64,000 nucleotides of DNA from Podarcis raffonei (lineage: Eukaryota > Chordata > Lepidosauria > Squamata > Lacertidae), in assembly GCF_027172205.1 (NCBI RefSeq), contig NC_070604.1:76359023-76423022 (forward strand). The letters run 5' to 3'. Below the pieces are notes generated by a model, which ran no database searches, had not been told where the DNA came from, and worked only from the letters and a program-made list of their open reading frames with translations. The position numbers were made by a program, and so were the translations under genes. This document shows positions 1 to 12,400 of this stretch, piece after piece. Position 1 is the first letter of the stretch. Each line of letters starts with the position of its first letter.

Positions 1-21
1 TCGTCTTGCGGGGTACCACTG
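1..21. mobile_element. Right end of a TA-flanked Tigger/pogo-like MITE
   Basis: The first bases end in GGTACCACTG followed by TA. This is the same terminal sequence seen at the right ends of the complete copies at 20954-21179 and 42954-43177. The rest of the element lies outside the window. Confidence 0.55.
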
Positions 22-304
22 TACTTTCAAAGTCATTTTCCTGACTGGTCTTTTTATATCTTAAACAGATTAAATTAGATAATACAGTCAGATACATATC
101 TACTAAAGAGTAGGAACAATTGCGGCCTAATTTTCAGTACATGCATGTAGGATTGCTGCTTGAAAAAAATCACAGATTTATTGTTTAAAATATTTTTAAT
201 ATGATACTGATTTTTAGAGCCCACGTTGGTTAATTTCAGTAAATAGCAACTTAGCTAAATAAACATTTTAATTCCTGTTTTTTGCTATTTATTTATCACT
301 TTAG

Positions 305-446
305 AGAGCTTGGTAACTTTGAAGCTGCTACAGAAAACTTTCAAAAGGCACTGATGCTAAATCAAAATCACGTTCAGACAATACAACTTGGGGGAATGAT
401 GCTTTATCATCATGGTAGCCTGAATGAAGCTCTGAAAAACTTTAAG
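305..446 (+). CDS. TTC13: TTC13 exon (first in window)
   Basis: The acceptor is TATCACTTTAG and the donor is AAG/GTAAGC. The first base completes a codon begun in the upstream exon, then 47 codons run from ELGNFEAATE to EALKNFK, a TPR-type helix pair. Confidence 0.93.
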
Positions 447-3400
447 GTAAGCAATTGTGAAGAGTTACAGCAGTTTCATCATATATACTCATATCTGTCT
501 GTCCTGTGTGTGGTTATTATATATGCAAACAAACATACATACATAAATGAGACACCTTTAGGCTACTAAGCTCTCAAATGTGCATACAATCACAAAGACT
601 TTCATGTTCACTGTCATATATAAGAAAAGTTGCAGCCTTCTTGAGGGCTTCCTTTAGATTGAAAGACTGTCTTGAAATTTCTGTCCAGTGGATAACAGTA
701 GAAATGGACTGGACAAAAGCCTTTCCCCTGTGGAAGGTTTCTGCTTGTTTGTTTTAAAAACTAGCACATCGCTTCTCCTTTTTTTCTAACTTCCACATAG
801 ACTCAAGATGGCTGGGACAGATTACTTTTCTTTTTTTTTTTTAAAGAATATTTATTAAGTTTTCCAATTTTTTAAACAAACAAACAAACAAAACAAACAG
901 AAACATTAAACACAGGCATAAAATTCATAAACCATACTTTTAAATAACAAATTTCTCAGACCTCCTCGTACTTCTCCTTCTTGTATCCCAATTAAGATTA
1001 TTTGTTCAGCAAATCCTTCATTTAAAGCATTACAGCTTGTAACATTACCTTATTTTTCAAACCCTTTCCCCCCCCCATCTATGTTCTTATATATCATTGC
1101 AGCTAGAAACCTCTCAATTTCAATCCAACACCATCTAACTTTCTTAAATTTTACAATGTTTCTGTAAATAGTCCTTAAATTTTTTCCAATCTTCTTCAGC
1201 CGATTGGGACAGATTACTTTTCTACTGTCATGGATGTGTGGATAAAGAGTAAATAAAGATCTGTGGTTTGTTTATCTGCAATCTCACAAATGTATTGATT
1301 ATTCTCTTTTCAATTTTCTAGAGGTGTCTGCAACTAGAACCATATAATGAGGTGTGCCAGTATATGAAAGGTCTTAGTCACGTTGCTATGGGGCAATTTT
1401 ATGAAGGAATAAAAGCTCAAACTAAAGTTATGTTAAATGATCCTTTGCCTGGTCAGAAAGCTAGTACAGAGTACCTGAAAGTGAAATACCTCAGAGGTAA
1501 GTTGCTGCTAATGAAATATTCATTGTTTCATACCCAGATCCAGGACCTTTTTCAGCTAGAACTCAGTTCCGGCACCTCTCAGGTGGGCACCATTGCCATT
1601 ATAAGAGAACAAGGTTCATGGTGTGTTCCAGCACCTCTTTTTCTAGAAAAATAGCACTGCTGAAACCTATGTTAACTTAAGTATCAAATTTGTGCACATT
1701 TTTTTAAAAATTGCTGTACGTACTGTATTGTGAAATTCTTTACAGCTTTCTTACCTCAAAGAAAACATAGCAGAAAGTTTTTTTCAGGTTTACATACGGT
1801 GGTAAAAAGTACTTATTTAGGCTTGTACATCAATCCTAGCTATCCATGAAATTTATTGCTAATTGGCATGCCCTTTCTGTAGATTTGTTTTTAATTGAAA
1901 ATACAAAGTTATGTATATGACTACTTATGTAACTATTGGCTCAGGATATTTTTTCCTTAATAAAGACTGAATTTGTGCAGTTGTCCATATGTACCCTGAT
2001 CAATTGGATACAGTTTGCCAAAGAGTTAAGTATGTATTTCAAGGAAAAGGAGACATATTATTTTAATTATTTAGAAAATTTATCGCCCAAAAAATTCTTC
2101 AAGTGGAGTACATTGAAATGGCATTGTGAAGTTGTAAGGTTTAGTGGTTGCAGTGATGAAAGTTCCTCACTTAAAGAATCTCTGCTAATGGAAGAAATAT
2201 TAGGGAAATGATCCACAAGTTTATACTACTTTAAGGAAGTACAGTGCTTTTGTATGGAAAGGTCCCCAGTTACAGCATGTAAACAGTAAACATTGACATG
2301 GTTGTAGTTTGTGTGTGGATTTGGGGGAGGGCCATAGATCAGTGGTAGAGCATGTGTAGAAGGTCCCAGTTCAATCCCTAGCATCTCCAGGTCGGGCTGG
2401 GAGAAATGCCTTTCTGAAACGCTGAAGAGCCACTGCCACTTAGTGTAGACAAGACCAAGCTAGATGAATCCAGCTCAGTATAAAGCAACTTCATATGAGC
2501 TCCTTATGTGTTTTTCTTCAGCACTGCAGATCGCTTGAAAAGCATTTCGCCTAGAGATCATTGTAAGTTGACTTGCAGGAAACGGGGCTAAATGATATTT
2601 ACTTCCTTCACAGAATATTCTCGCTATCTGCATGCCCACCTTGATACCCCACTTACAGAATACAATATCGATATGGATCTTCCTGGGAAGTTTAAAGATC
2701 ACTGGGCCAAAAATCTTCCTTTTCTCATAGAAGACTATGAAGAACAGCCAGGACTACAACCACATATAAAGTAAGTACCGTATTTTTTGTTCCATAAGAT
2801 GCACCTGACCATAAGATGCGTGTAGTTTTTAGAGGGGGAATGCAAGGGGGGAAATTGTTTAAAGGGAGCGCTGAGCAGAGCCTGTATGCATCCCAGGCTC
2901 TGCTCAGCGCTTCCTTTCACAAGCTGCGAGGAGCGTGTGTGAGGCACTTGCAGGCTTTTCCCCAAGGAGGGAGAAGCCCCCAAGAGCCGCACACACGCTC
3001 CACGCAGCTCTTTAAAGGGAGCGCGGCTATCCCAGGCTTTTGCGGGAGGTGGGGGAAGGGACAGAGGGGCTGCCGTATCCCTTCCCCCACCTCCCAGAAA
3101 AGCCCAGAGGCTCCCCGTACCCTGAAGAGGCTTCGCACGGCTAAGCCAGAAGCTAGAACAGCAAGAGGGGGCGCTGCGCAGCGATCCCTCTCACTGTTTT
3201 GGCTTCTGGGATAGCTGCGCAGCCTGCATTCGCTCCATAAGACGCACACACACTTCCCCTTACTTCTTAGGAGGGGAAAAGTGCATCTTATAGAGCGAAA
3301 AATACGGTAACTAAATTTACCAATTCTTGGGCTCTACTGGAAATGTTTGCTAGTGGTAGTTCAAGGTTTAACTTTAATCGCATGGCTTCAAATACAGTCT

Positions 3401-6400
3401 ATGGTTTTATAGAATGTGTTTGTAACAGGTACAAGTTGATTTCTAGCCTGCACCAACTCCAAAAATGTGTTCTGCTGAAAATGGACCTATTGAAATAAAT
3501 GAACTACTCTGAGTATGACTTAGTCATAACCCTGTATGTTTTTTGTTGTATTTCAGATTTCTAGCGCCAATTTCCCAATACTAGTTTCTTGCTGTTCTAT
3601 ACTACTTTTATACTGGTTTTGTGCTGGTGTTGGGTTTTATGTTGGTTTTACTGAGTTAGTTTATGATGTTTAATATATGTTGTTTGGTTGTATTATTGAT
3701 CCATAACTTTTTAACCTGCCAAGGGGACTTAGTTGGTGGACAGCATAATAAGTAATATTAATTTATGGTCCATTTTGTTCTTGAAACTGAGGAAAACCAA
3801 ATACCTCAATCCTAGAGGTCCAAAATAATGAAAAGCTAGTGCAGAAAGTGGCTTCATTGTTCTACAGTATGCCCTTTAGTCTGTACTATAAAGAACAGTT
3901 TCTGCAAATGTTTCTATTTATTTTTCTTATTTTTCACAACAATTCAAATTTTATGGTGTGTTGTGGCTCTGGAGCTGTCATTTCACTTAAGAAAGGCAAC
4001 TCTGGATTATTCTTTTTTCCCCCAGTTGTATTTCCTCAGAAGCTGAGGACTCTGTATAGTATGTGACATTCCTGCAAATGAAAGAATTCTGGAAAGCAAC
4101 TCGATGATCTCTGAAACAGAATTTGTTAGATTATTTGTTAGAGGCTGCTTAACTATTGGTTGTTCAGAGGGCACTTGGAAGTTGTGATCTTGGTATTCTT
4201 GCTGGCAGGATAAGCAGAAGTTAAGACTCCTTTAGATGGATGTGAACAGGCGGTCCTTGACCTTTCAATATGTTTGTTGGACTCCATCAGATCCCGTGAC
4301 TTCTATGGTTTAAATACAACAGATAACAGGGTCACTTATATTACAAAATTAATAATTCCAGTCCAACACAGAGCCTTTATGTTACCCCGACTGAATCTTT
4401 TCCCCTCAGGTTTCATCAAGGGCAGATATTTAAACATCTCCAGAAATGATAGACATTGCGGATGTTTTTCGAATGTGCTGGACACTGTAGAAGGTATTAT
4501 TTTCTACTGTCCATTGTACAACCAGCTATGTAAATGCTTGCTATCCTCTTTTTTTGGGGTAGTCTAACATCATGGCACAATGAAAATATCAGATTCTATT
4601 GGTCTGACATTAACCCAGAAGTAACTGCCAGGGTGGCTGAGTTTTTGTCAGTAGTATCTCTTAGAGTGGGAAGAAACTCCACCGAAAATCCTCGTTATTA
4701 AATATTTTACATGCCTGTTTATTTGTATATATAAATATATATATATGGATGTTTTATGATGGCCTATATTTGCAATGCCTAATAAAGGTTTGGCAAAGTA
4801 AGTAAGACTCAATCAGAAAAGAAATAGCACAGTAGTTTTCCTGTAGGACTAATTGCAGTCGTTAACAGTCAACAGCTTTACCATATCCATTGGGTCAATC
4901 ACCCATCTCCTACTACCCTTATGAGAAAAAACCCACCCCACCCTCCCACTATATATAAGGGTCTAGTGACTTCTGTTTCAGTGTATCTGAAGAAGTGTGC
5001 ATGCACACAAAAGCTTCTATCCAGAACAAACTTATTTGGTCTCTGAGGTGCTAGTGGACAAATTTATTTATTTATTTATGCCCAAATAGAGTTATAAAAA
5101 TGAAAGCTGCAATAAACCTTGGCAGGGGTTGGTAATCTTAAACGATATTTCTAATGTTTGTCTATCTCACGGGCTGCTACTAATATATAATCTATGTAAT
5201 AAAACATCTTGATATTTAATCCTGGGTTTATTTGTGATTTTAAGGGATGTACTACTTCAGAAATTTGAAAACTATAAACCCGAAATGCAAGAGATTATAT
5301 GTGTTGCTGATCAGTTGGGTTCCCTAATGCAATATGAGACCCCTGGATTTCTTCCAAACAAGAGAGTACATAGAGGTACACTGGAAAAACTTTATTGAAA
5401 TATGGAATTAAAAGTATAATGGCGCTTGCTGTGATTAGCATTGGATATTCAGCAATAAAACATGCTCTATTCATATGGTAGTTCAGCTTATTCATACATA
5501 AAAGAAAACTACTAATAATTATTACAGTCCATTATGTACTGTAAAGTGTGAATACTTAATGAGGCAGCAACCTCCAGTGATATTAAATATTAGATCCTAT
5601 GCAGTCATCCACTTGCATCTCTTAGACTGCAATTCTATGCCCACTTACTTAGAGAGTAAGCCTTACTGAACATAGTAAGGGCATGCATAAGGTAAAGGGG
5701 CCCCTGACCATTAGGTCCAGTCGTGACCGACTCTGGGGTTGCAGCGCTCATCTCGCTTTATTGGCCGAGGGAGCCGGTGTACAGCTTCCGGGTCATGTGG
5801 CCAGCATGACTAAGCCGCTTCTGGCGAACCAGAGCAGCACACGGAAATGCCCTTTACCTTCTTGCCAGAGCGGTACCTATTTATCTACCTGCACTTTGAC
5901 ATGCTTTCGAACTGCTAGGTTGGCAGGAGCAGGGACCGAGCAACAGGAGCTCACCCTGTCGCGGGGATTCGAGACGCCGACCTTCTGATCGGCAAGTCCT
6001 AGGCTATGTGGTTTCACCCACATAGCCACCCGCATCCCTCAAGGGCATGCATAGAATTGCACTATTTTGATGCTTCAGCTTCTGCCTCACGTTTAGATGT
6101 CAAGTATAAATGTGAGTGGGCTTCACTGGTAACCTACTTCTGTTTGTTGTTCAGCAATGGGGCTAGCTGTGATAGAAGTAATGCAAGCTGTACAGAGAAC
6201 GTGGGTGAACTCGAAAGTACGAATTAATGGAAAAACCAGGCTGATGCAGTGGAGAGATATGTTTGACATTGCTGTGAAATGGCGAAGGTAATAAAGGAAG
6301 AAATTTAGTTTGTGAATTATTATTATCAAGAGTACTAAACTGTAGGCTAAGCAAGTATCGACTTTATAAAGGCAGAGGCAAAGTGAACTGAGGAAGTATT

Positions 6401-9400
6401 TATAGATTTTTGTGGTTCCTACATCATTACTTCTGCTGTTGATTACATGATTTATAGCCCTGCCTATTTAATTCTTCTAATTAGGGCCATCCCTGGAGGC
6501 TGGAGGCCACAGGGCAAATCATAGTGTTTGGACCTTCCTATACTGCTTGACCCAGGCATGTTGGGTTTCTCTTTTCTCTCTTTCACAATGCTTTCCTCCC
6601 CCTACTTCACCCCTTATGCAAATTCTAATTTTACATTTCATAGTAGTATGCACATTATGTATCATATAGGGCGATGCATAACTTGAATCTTTAATCCAAC
6701 TTCTTAGATCAAGAAACAAAAGTTCTTTCTCCTTGCAAACTAAAGTAAATAAAGTTAAGTCCATTATTTCATTCCTCTTAACATTTCAGATTTGGTTATA
6801 GCAATAGTTGTACAGAACATCACCAAGATAACCTTGATTTCCTGAAGAGCTAACCAGTTTTGTAAGATGTAAAGGCTCAGTGATTCTCTCTGTCCTTCCC
6901 ATTCTCTTCCTTGGCAATGTTGCCAGCTGCCTTATGAATGCGGACGTGTTGCAGTCGGGCCCCAATCTTCCTCCTATGCTTATGTTTTTGCAACTGTAAG
7001 AGGGCTTCCAGGTCAGCATTTGGGGTGCATTCCCAGGCAGTGCTGCTGGCCATGGGTGTCATTATTGGTGCTGTGTTATGGTGAGGTGCCCCCCCCAAAG
7101 TCCAGATTGGTTGCCCAGATTCCCGACACCACCGCCCCACATCCCTTAGGAATTAGTTTGATTCTGATCTCCAAGTTAATTTCCTCTAACTCTTGATGTT
7201 AGCCCATTATTGTAGGTGGAAGAAAGCAATAAAAGCTTTCTTTAAAAATAGATGAAAAAATTAAACCTGAATTAATACAACTACCAAATCTGTAAGCAGT
7301 GTTGATGTTGTGTCTCTTTACAGGATAGCTGACCCAGACCAGCCTGTACTGTGGTTAGACCAAATGCCAGCTCGAAGTCTTAGCAGAGGCTTTAATAATC
7401 ACATCAATCTAATCAGGTATGATGCTTTAGTGAAACCTTGTTTGCATAAGAAATTGTGCCAGAATCACACATTTTGCACATAGGAGTTCTCGGTGTTGGG
7501 ATTTCTGAACTTGTATTCTGACATTTTCTTCTTCAAATGAGTATGTAATGTATTGCATGTTTTATAGCCTCCTTTAGATATTTCTTTTCCTTTTCCTGAG
7601 GAGCTGGAATTGTACATCTACACTGTTTTGGAGTCCAACAAATAAATCCAATATCTTTCAGTACTGCCTTCTGTTAGGTATTTTTCCTACACAGAAACCC
7701 ACAGCTACACTTAAAATCTTGCCAGGCATTTCTGAAAGGTAATATATGCAGCACAACTGATTCATTATTGCATTATGCTTCATCACAAGCCCACTTCTCT
7801 TCAAAGCATAGCTTAGCAATTGTTGTATGTTCCCTCTTCTCCTATACTACAAAACAAGATATCTGGTATTAGAGCAGCCACAAAGAAGGAAAGGCAGAGA
7901 ACACTACAAAAATATTGTCAATCACAGGGGTTTAGACTAAGGAGCATATATTTAAGCTGCCAAAGTTTGTAAGTTTCCTAGTAAGAACTTGTTGCATTCT
8001 TGCTTTGACCAATTACTTCTATTTCTATTTCTTTGTCCAATCTTTACCAATAGCATCAACCTTTCACTGTACAAGCTGGATATTTTACACTCAATTTGGG
8101 TCCTTCCGATTTTTATTTCCTTGACTTCATTTATATTCTTTAACTAGATCCATATCAAACTTTTCTGAAAATCTAAAGTCAAGTTCTAAAATCTGCTTGG
8201 CATAGATATATGCTGACTGCATAACTACAAGGCCTACCATGAAAGTGTGTTAACTTCTAATTCACTTGTAGACTCACTGCATTCTTACTAGATCCATCAT
8301 AGCTTATTTTGTAGTGTGAAATGTCTTGTCATCAGCATAGAAAGTGTTTGACAGGCAGCAGTGGGTTGTGCTAGAAGTGGAAAGTTTGAATAAATAATTT
8401 GGAACTATGATTTCTCTGCTCCTTTTAGAAAAAAAATCTTCTGCTAATATGATTCTTGCTTTTCCATTTACTGCATTGATGAATCTGCCTTAAGCTGCCA
8501 CTTTTTTCCAGGCTTCTTTTCATCACTATTATTATGCAGTTCTTGTTTCTCATAGCAGGTTTAATTAAACTAATTAAGCACCATTGGCTCAGGTAAGTGA
8601 AATTAAAGACAAGTGGCCTAATTAACCCCTGTGATTGACAAGTAGCTTTGTTTCTTGGTATTTGCGGCTATAAAGCTTGCTCTATGAAATCTTGTTTTGT
8701 AGACTTGGAAACGAGAAGGGACTTCAACAAGTGCAATAATGGTATGTAGTTTTGCCTTTGGTATATGTGTTTGTGTGGCTAGCTGCGCCCTAGACATATC
8801 TTTTTACTGTTCATGAATGTTTGGACAATTACATCAACAACATTCTAGATGGAAAACAAAAATTCGTATTTGCAAGCAGTGCTCAGAATGAAAATTTAGC
8901 TGGAGAGTTTAAATAGATATAAGCAAATATAATCCAGTGGGCATAAATCTTGAAATGAATGATCAGTGCATGAGTTTTCCTTCATTTCATTTCAATGGCT
9001 CTGGTTTGGGGGAAAATATTGATGAATTATGGGCAGTCTGTGTAACCATATCCTGAGCAGGGCTGAAAAGTTGTATTAGGTGAAATATTCCCATGCCTAA
9101 AATGATTACAGCTTTCCAGTGCATGCATAATGTTGAGTAGCTCAATAAGTTCAAAGGGCTCAAGTTTAAGACTTCAATATTATAAATAATTTTTTATAGA
9201 TGTAGGACCTAATAACTATTGCTCCCAGTTTTCTTAAGTCTGCTTGCCTGTAAAGACAACCTCAGTACAGAAACAAAATAAAACTCAAATTAATTTTAAT
9301 TTTATATAGTTACATCATTTTTCTTCTAAATGCTAACAATGACTCTTGTCAGTTTAATATTTTTAAAGAGAATACACAAATTATCAAAGATTAAAACTGT

Positions 9401-12400
9401 GTGGTACAATCTGCTATTTGTCAAAGTTGCCTTGTAAATATCACTTGAAAAATGTTCTGTTAACAGTGCAATCTATGCAAATTTACTCAGCAGTAAGTTC
9501 CATTATTTCAAAGTCTCATTGAACCCAATGAGTCTCATGGAACCCTTCTAAGTAGAAACGCACAGATTTTTGCTATAACATGTCCATAATGCTTTGCAAT
9601 GCACAAAAGTTCTCTGGCAAGTAGAGTCCCTTGAACAAAGTTTGAACTCCAGTGTTTTACCACATAGAAATCATATATGTACTTTCACAAATGGTATGTA
9701 AATGCTTGCTATCTGTTTAATGTCCCGTTTTAAAAATGTTCTTCTCTGCAGGGGACAAGTTGTTAACATAAGATATCTGGAATATTTTGAAAAGATGCTT
9801 CATTTTATCAAAGACAGGATCCTTGTTTATCATAGGTAAATAAATTCTTCCTTTTCCTGCATTAATACGGCAAATTTTTATATAGTGTTCAAGAATTAGG
9901 TGCTGCACAGTAATATTTAAAACAACCTGCCTGCAGGCTTACAATCTAAACAAGATGAGACCATGGGGAGGGAAAGAAGAGACTAGAACCAAATATTTAG
10001 GAAATGGTTTGAAACATTGCATAAACAATTGAAAAGACAGAAGGGTGCAGATTTCAGGTGTCAGTGAGGTTCAGAGAAAAGAGAGCAAGTGATGATGGAA
10101 ACGTGAAATAGAAATGACTTGAGATTTTTCAAAGAAGAAAGCATTGGCTGAGCAAAGATAATAATGCAGCGGGAGAGAAAGAAAAAGGTTGACAGATAAG
10201 GAGGGGCCGAAAGGTAAAAGCATAGTAACGAATAATTTCTGATAAGGAGATGAATTTCAATAAATGGATGTAACGCAGGAAAAATATGGGCAAATTGAGA
10301 TACAGAATAAACCGAATGGGCAACAGAGTTAAGAACAGAGAGGAGAGGGTGAAGCTGAAAAACTGGCAAACCAAAAAGAAGCATGAGAGAATAAACAAAT
10401 GCTTTTCCAGTAGCAGGAGACAAAACTATCAAAATTTAGCAACGTTGAAAACTTGGACGTTGGCAGTTCTGACTGTCAGATTGACTGTATGCAGCCAGGA
10501 GGCTGAGGCAAGTTTGAAGATGATGAAGGAAAGGTGTAAACTATGGTCAGGGAAAGCCAGGCCAAAGAGAATGCTGAAGAAGAAGATTTTAGAAGATCTA
10601 TTTTTGTTATCAACATAGAAGAGAATGGAGTAGCAGCAGAAGGGGAAAGAAGACTAAAAAAGAGCCAAGAGAAGAAAACTAATCTGTATTTATTGAGATA
10701 ATTGTTTTTTAAAAGTCTTAACAGGAGAGAAGATGATGAAGAGTAAAGAAATGGAAGCATGAATGTAAGGAGTAAAAGCTGAAGAGCAGCTGGAGTGTCA
10801 AGTTGAATATGGGAAATGCCCTTGCTCAGTGGTGAAGCTCACTCAGTGACTATGAAGATGTCACTTTATTTCACCCTAAGAGTCAGTCACTGTTCCAGAA
10901 TCCTTTAAGGGTGGGGTAGAACATACATATATATTAAGATTACAAATGAAAATAGAAAGATGGAACAACAGGTCAACATATATATTTTTAACACAGGACA
11001 ATATCAGGAAGGGAAAGGTGTAGTAATAGCAGTATGTACTGCTTCAGTCTGCCTTGTTCAACATAACTCTAAACTATATTTTAGTTATTGCTATGGAAAT
11101 AATCATGGATGAGCCTCAAGTTCCCATGCTCCTCCTGTGGAGCAGCTCTGATGAGATCAGATGTGTTTGTCCCAGTTTGGACATAATGGTAGACTGTGGT
11201 TAGTTTTAATGATGGTTGATGTTGCCTTAATCAGATAAACTGTAGGTAAAACTAAGGGCAGTTTAGCCCTTTCATACCTACTGACAACCATGATTAGTTG
11301 AAAATGGAAGCAAATGCTTTCAGTCTCCTTGCAGTCACATCAGAGAAGGGGACACGGGCTCATTATAACATTAAACTATAAAGAGTGGTGTGAAACAGGG
11401 CTGTGTTCTCGCCCAACTCTCTTTAGCATATTCTTCTCCCTGTTGCTCTCATATGCATTCAGCTTGACTGAAGACGGTGTGTTCATTCAAGGAGCAATGG
11501 GGGTCTGTTCAATCTGGCACGTCCCTGCACCAAGAAAAGTGCAGCGGGTCCTTATCTGAGAGACATTGCTTGCAGATGACACAGCCTTGACAGTGCACTC
11601 TGAGGAAGCTCTACTGAGACTCATCAACCGTTTTGCCCAAGCCTGCAGGGAGTTTGGCCTTACCTGACAAAGACTAACATCCTAGGAAATTGCAAATACC
11701 AAGATGAAGGTCTACCAGACTTGCATGTTGAGCATGCTGCTTTATGGAAGTATGTTGTGGGCAACTTACAACCATCAGGAGTGATGCATCAATGCCTTCC
11801 ATATCCACTGTGTCAGGAAGATTTTGGATACCACATAGCAGGACAGATTTTCAATCAAAGATGTGCTTTCCTAAACCCACATTCCTAGCATGCTTGCACT
11901 CCTGTCTCAGCAGCGTCTACACTGACTAGGTCATGTCCACAGAATGGAAGATGGCAGGATCTCCAAGGGCATGCTCTAAATGGAGCCCGCTTCAGGCACT
12001 AGGCCCATTGGCAGACCAACTCTGCCAACAATGTCTACAAAAGTGATATGCATGAAGCCTGGCAACATCAACCCTGCCATGTGGGAATCCCTTGCAGATG
12101 ACAGCAGTGCCTGGAGACAGACAGATAGGTCAGTATCCATAATGATGATTGGTGGAGGAATGACCATTGGGAAGAGCGCAAAGAGAAGAAATCCCGTGGT
12201 GCATCTGCATCAGCACAACCAGACACCTTCATCTGCCCCAGCTTCAGTGAAACATGTCTCTCCTGTATCTCTCTCTACACCCACAGCACACTGTTCCATC
12301 GTCTCCCAAGACACACGGATGCCAACCAGGTTTAACTTTGTATATAAATAGGTTATCTTGTATAGGTTATTTTCTCAGCAACATAACCTAGGTATGCTAA

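Noticed and set aside
1-304. A further upstream TTC13 exon
   Set aside because: No stretch here continues the protein and no suitable donor follows an open frame. The preceding exon must lie outside the window.
4970-5055. Penelope-like or other named element 3' end
   Set aside because: The phrase GAAGAAGTGTGCATGCACAC is familiar from amniote repeats, but I cannot assign the family, so it is mentioned only in the interval note.
10061-10760. Long Leu/Ser/Phe-rich minus-strand frames
   Set aside because: These are produced by the purine bias of the plus strand. They have no motif and no exon-like boundaries.
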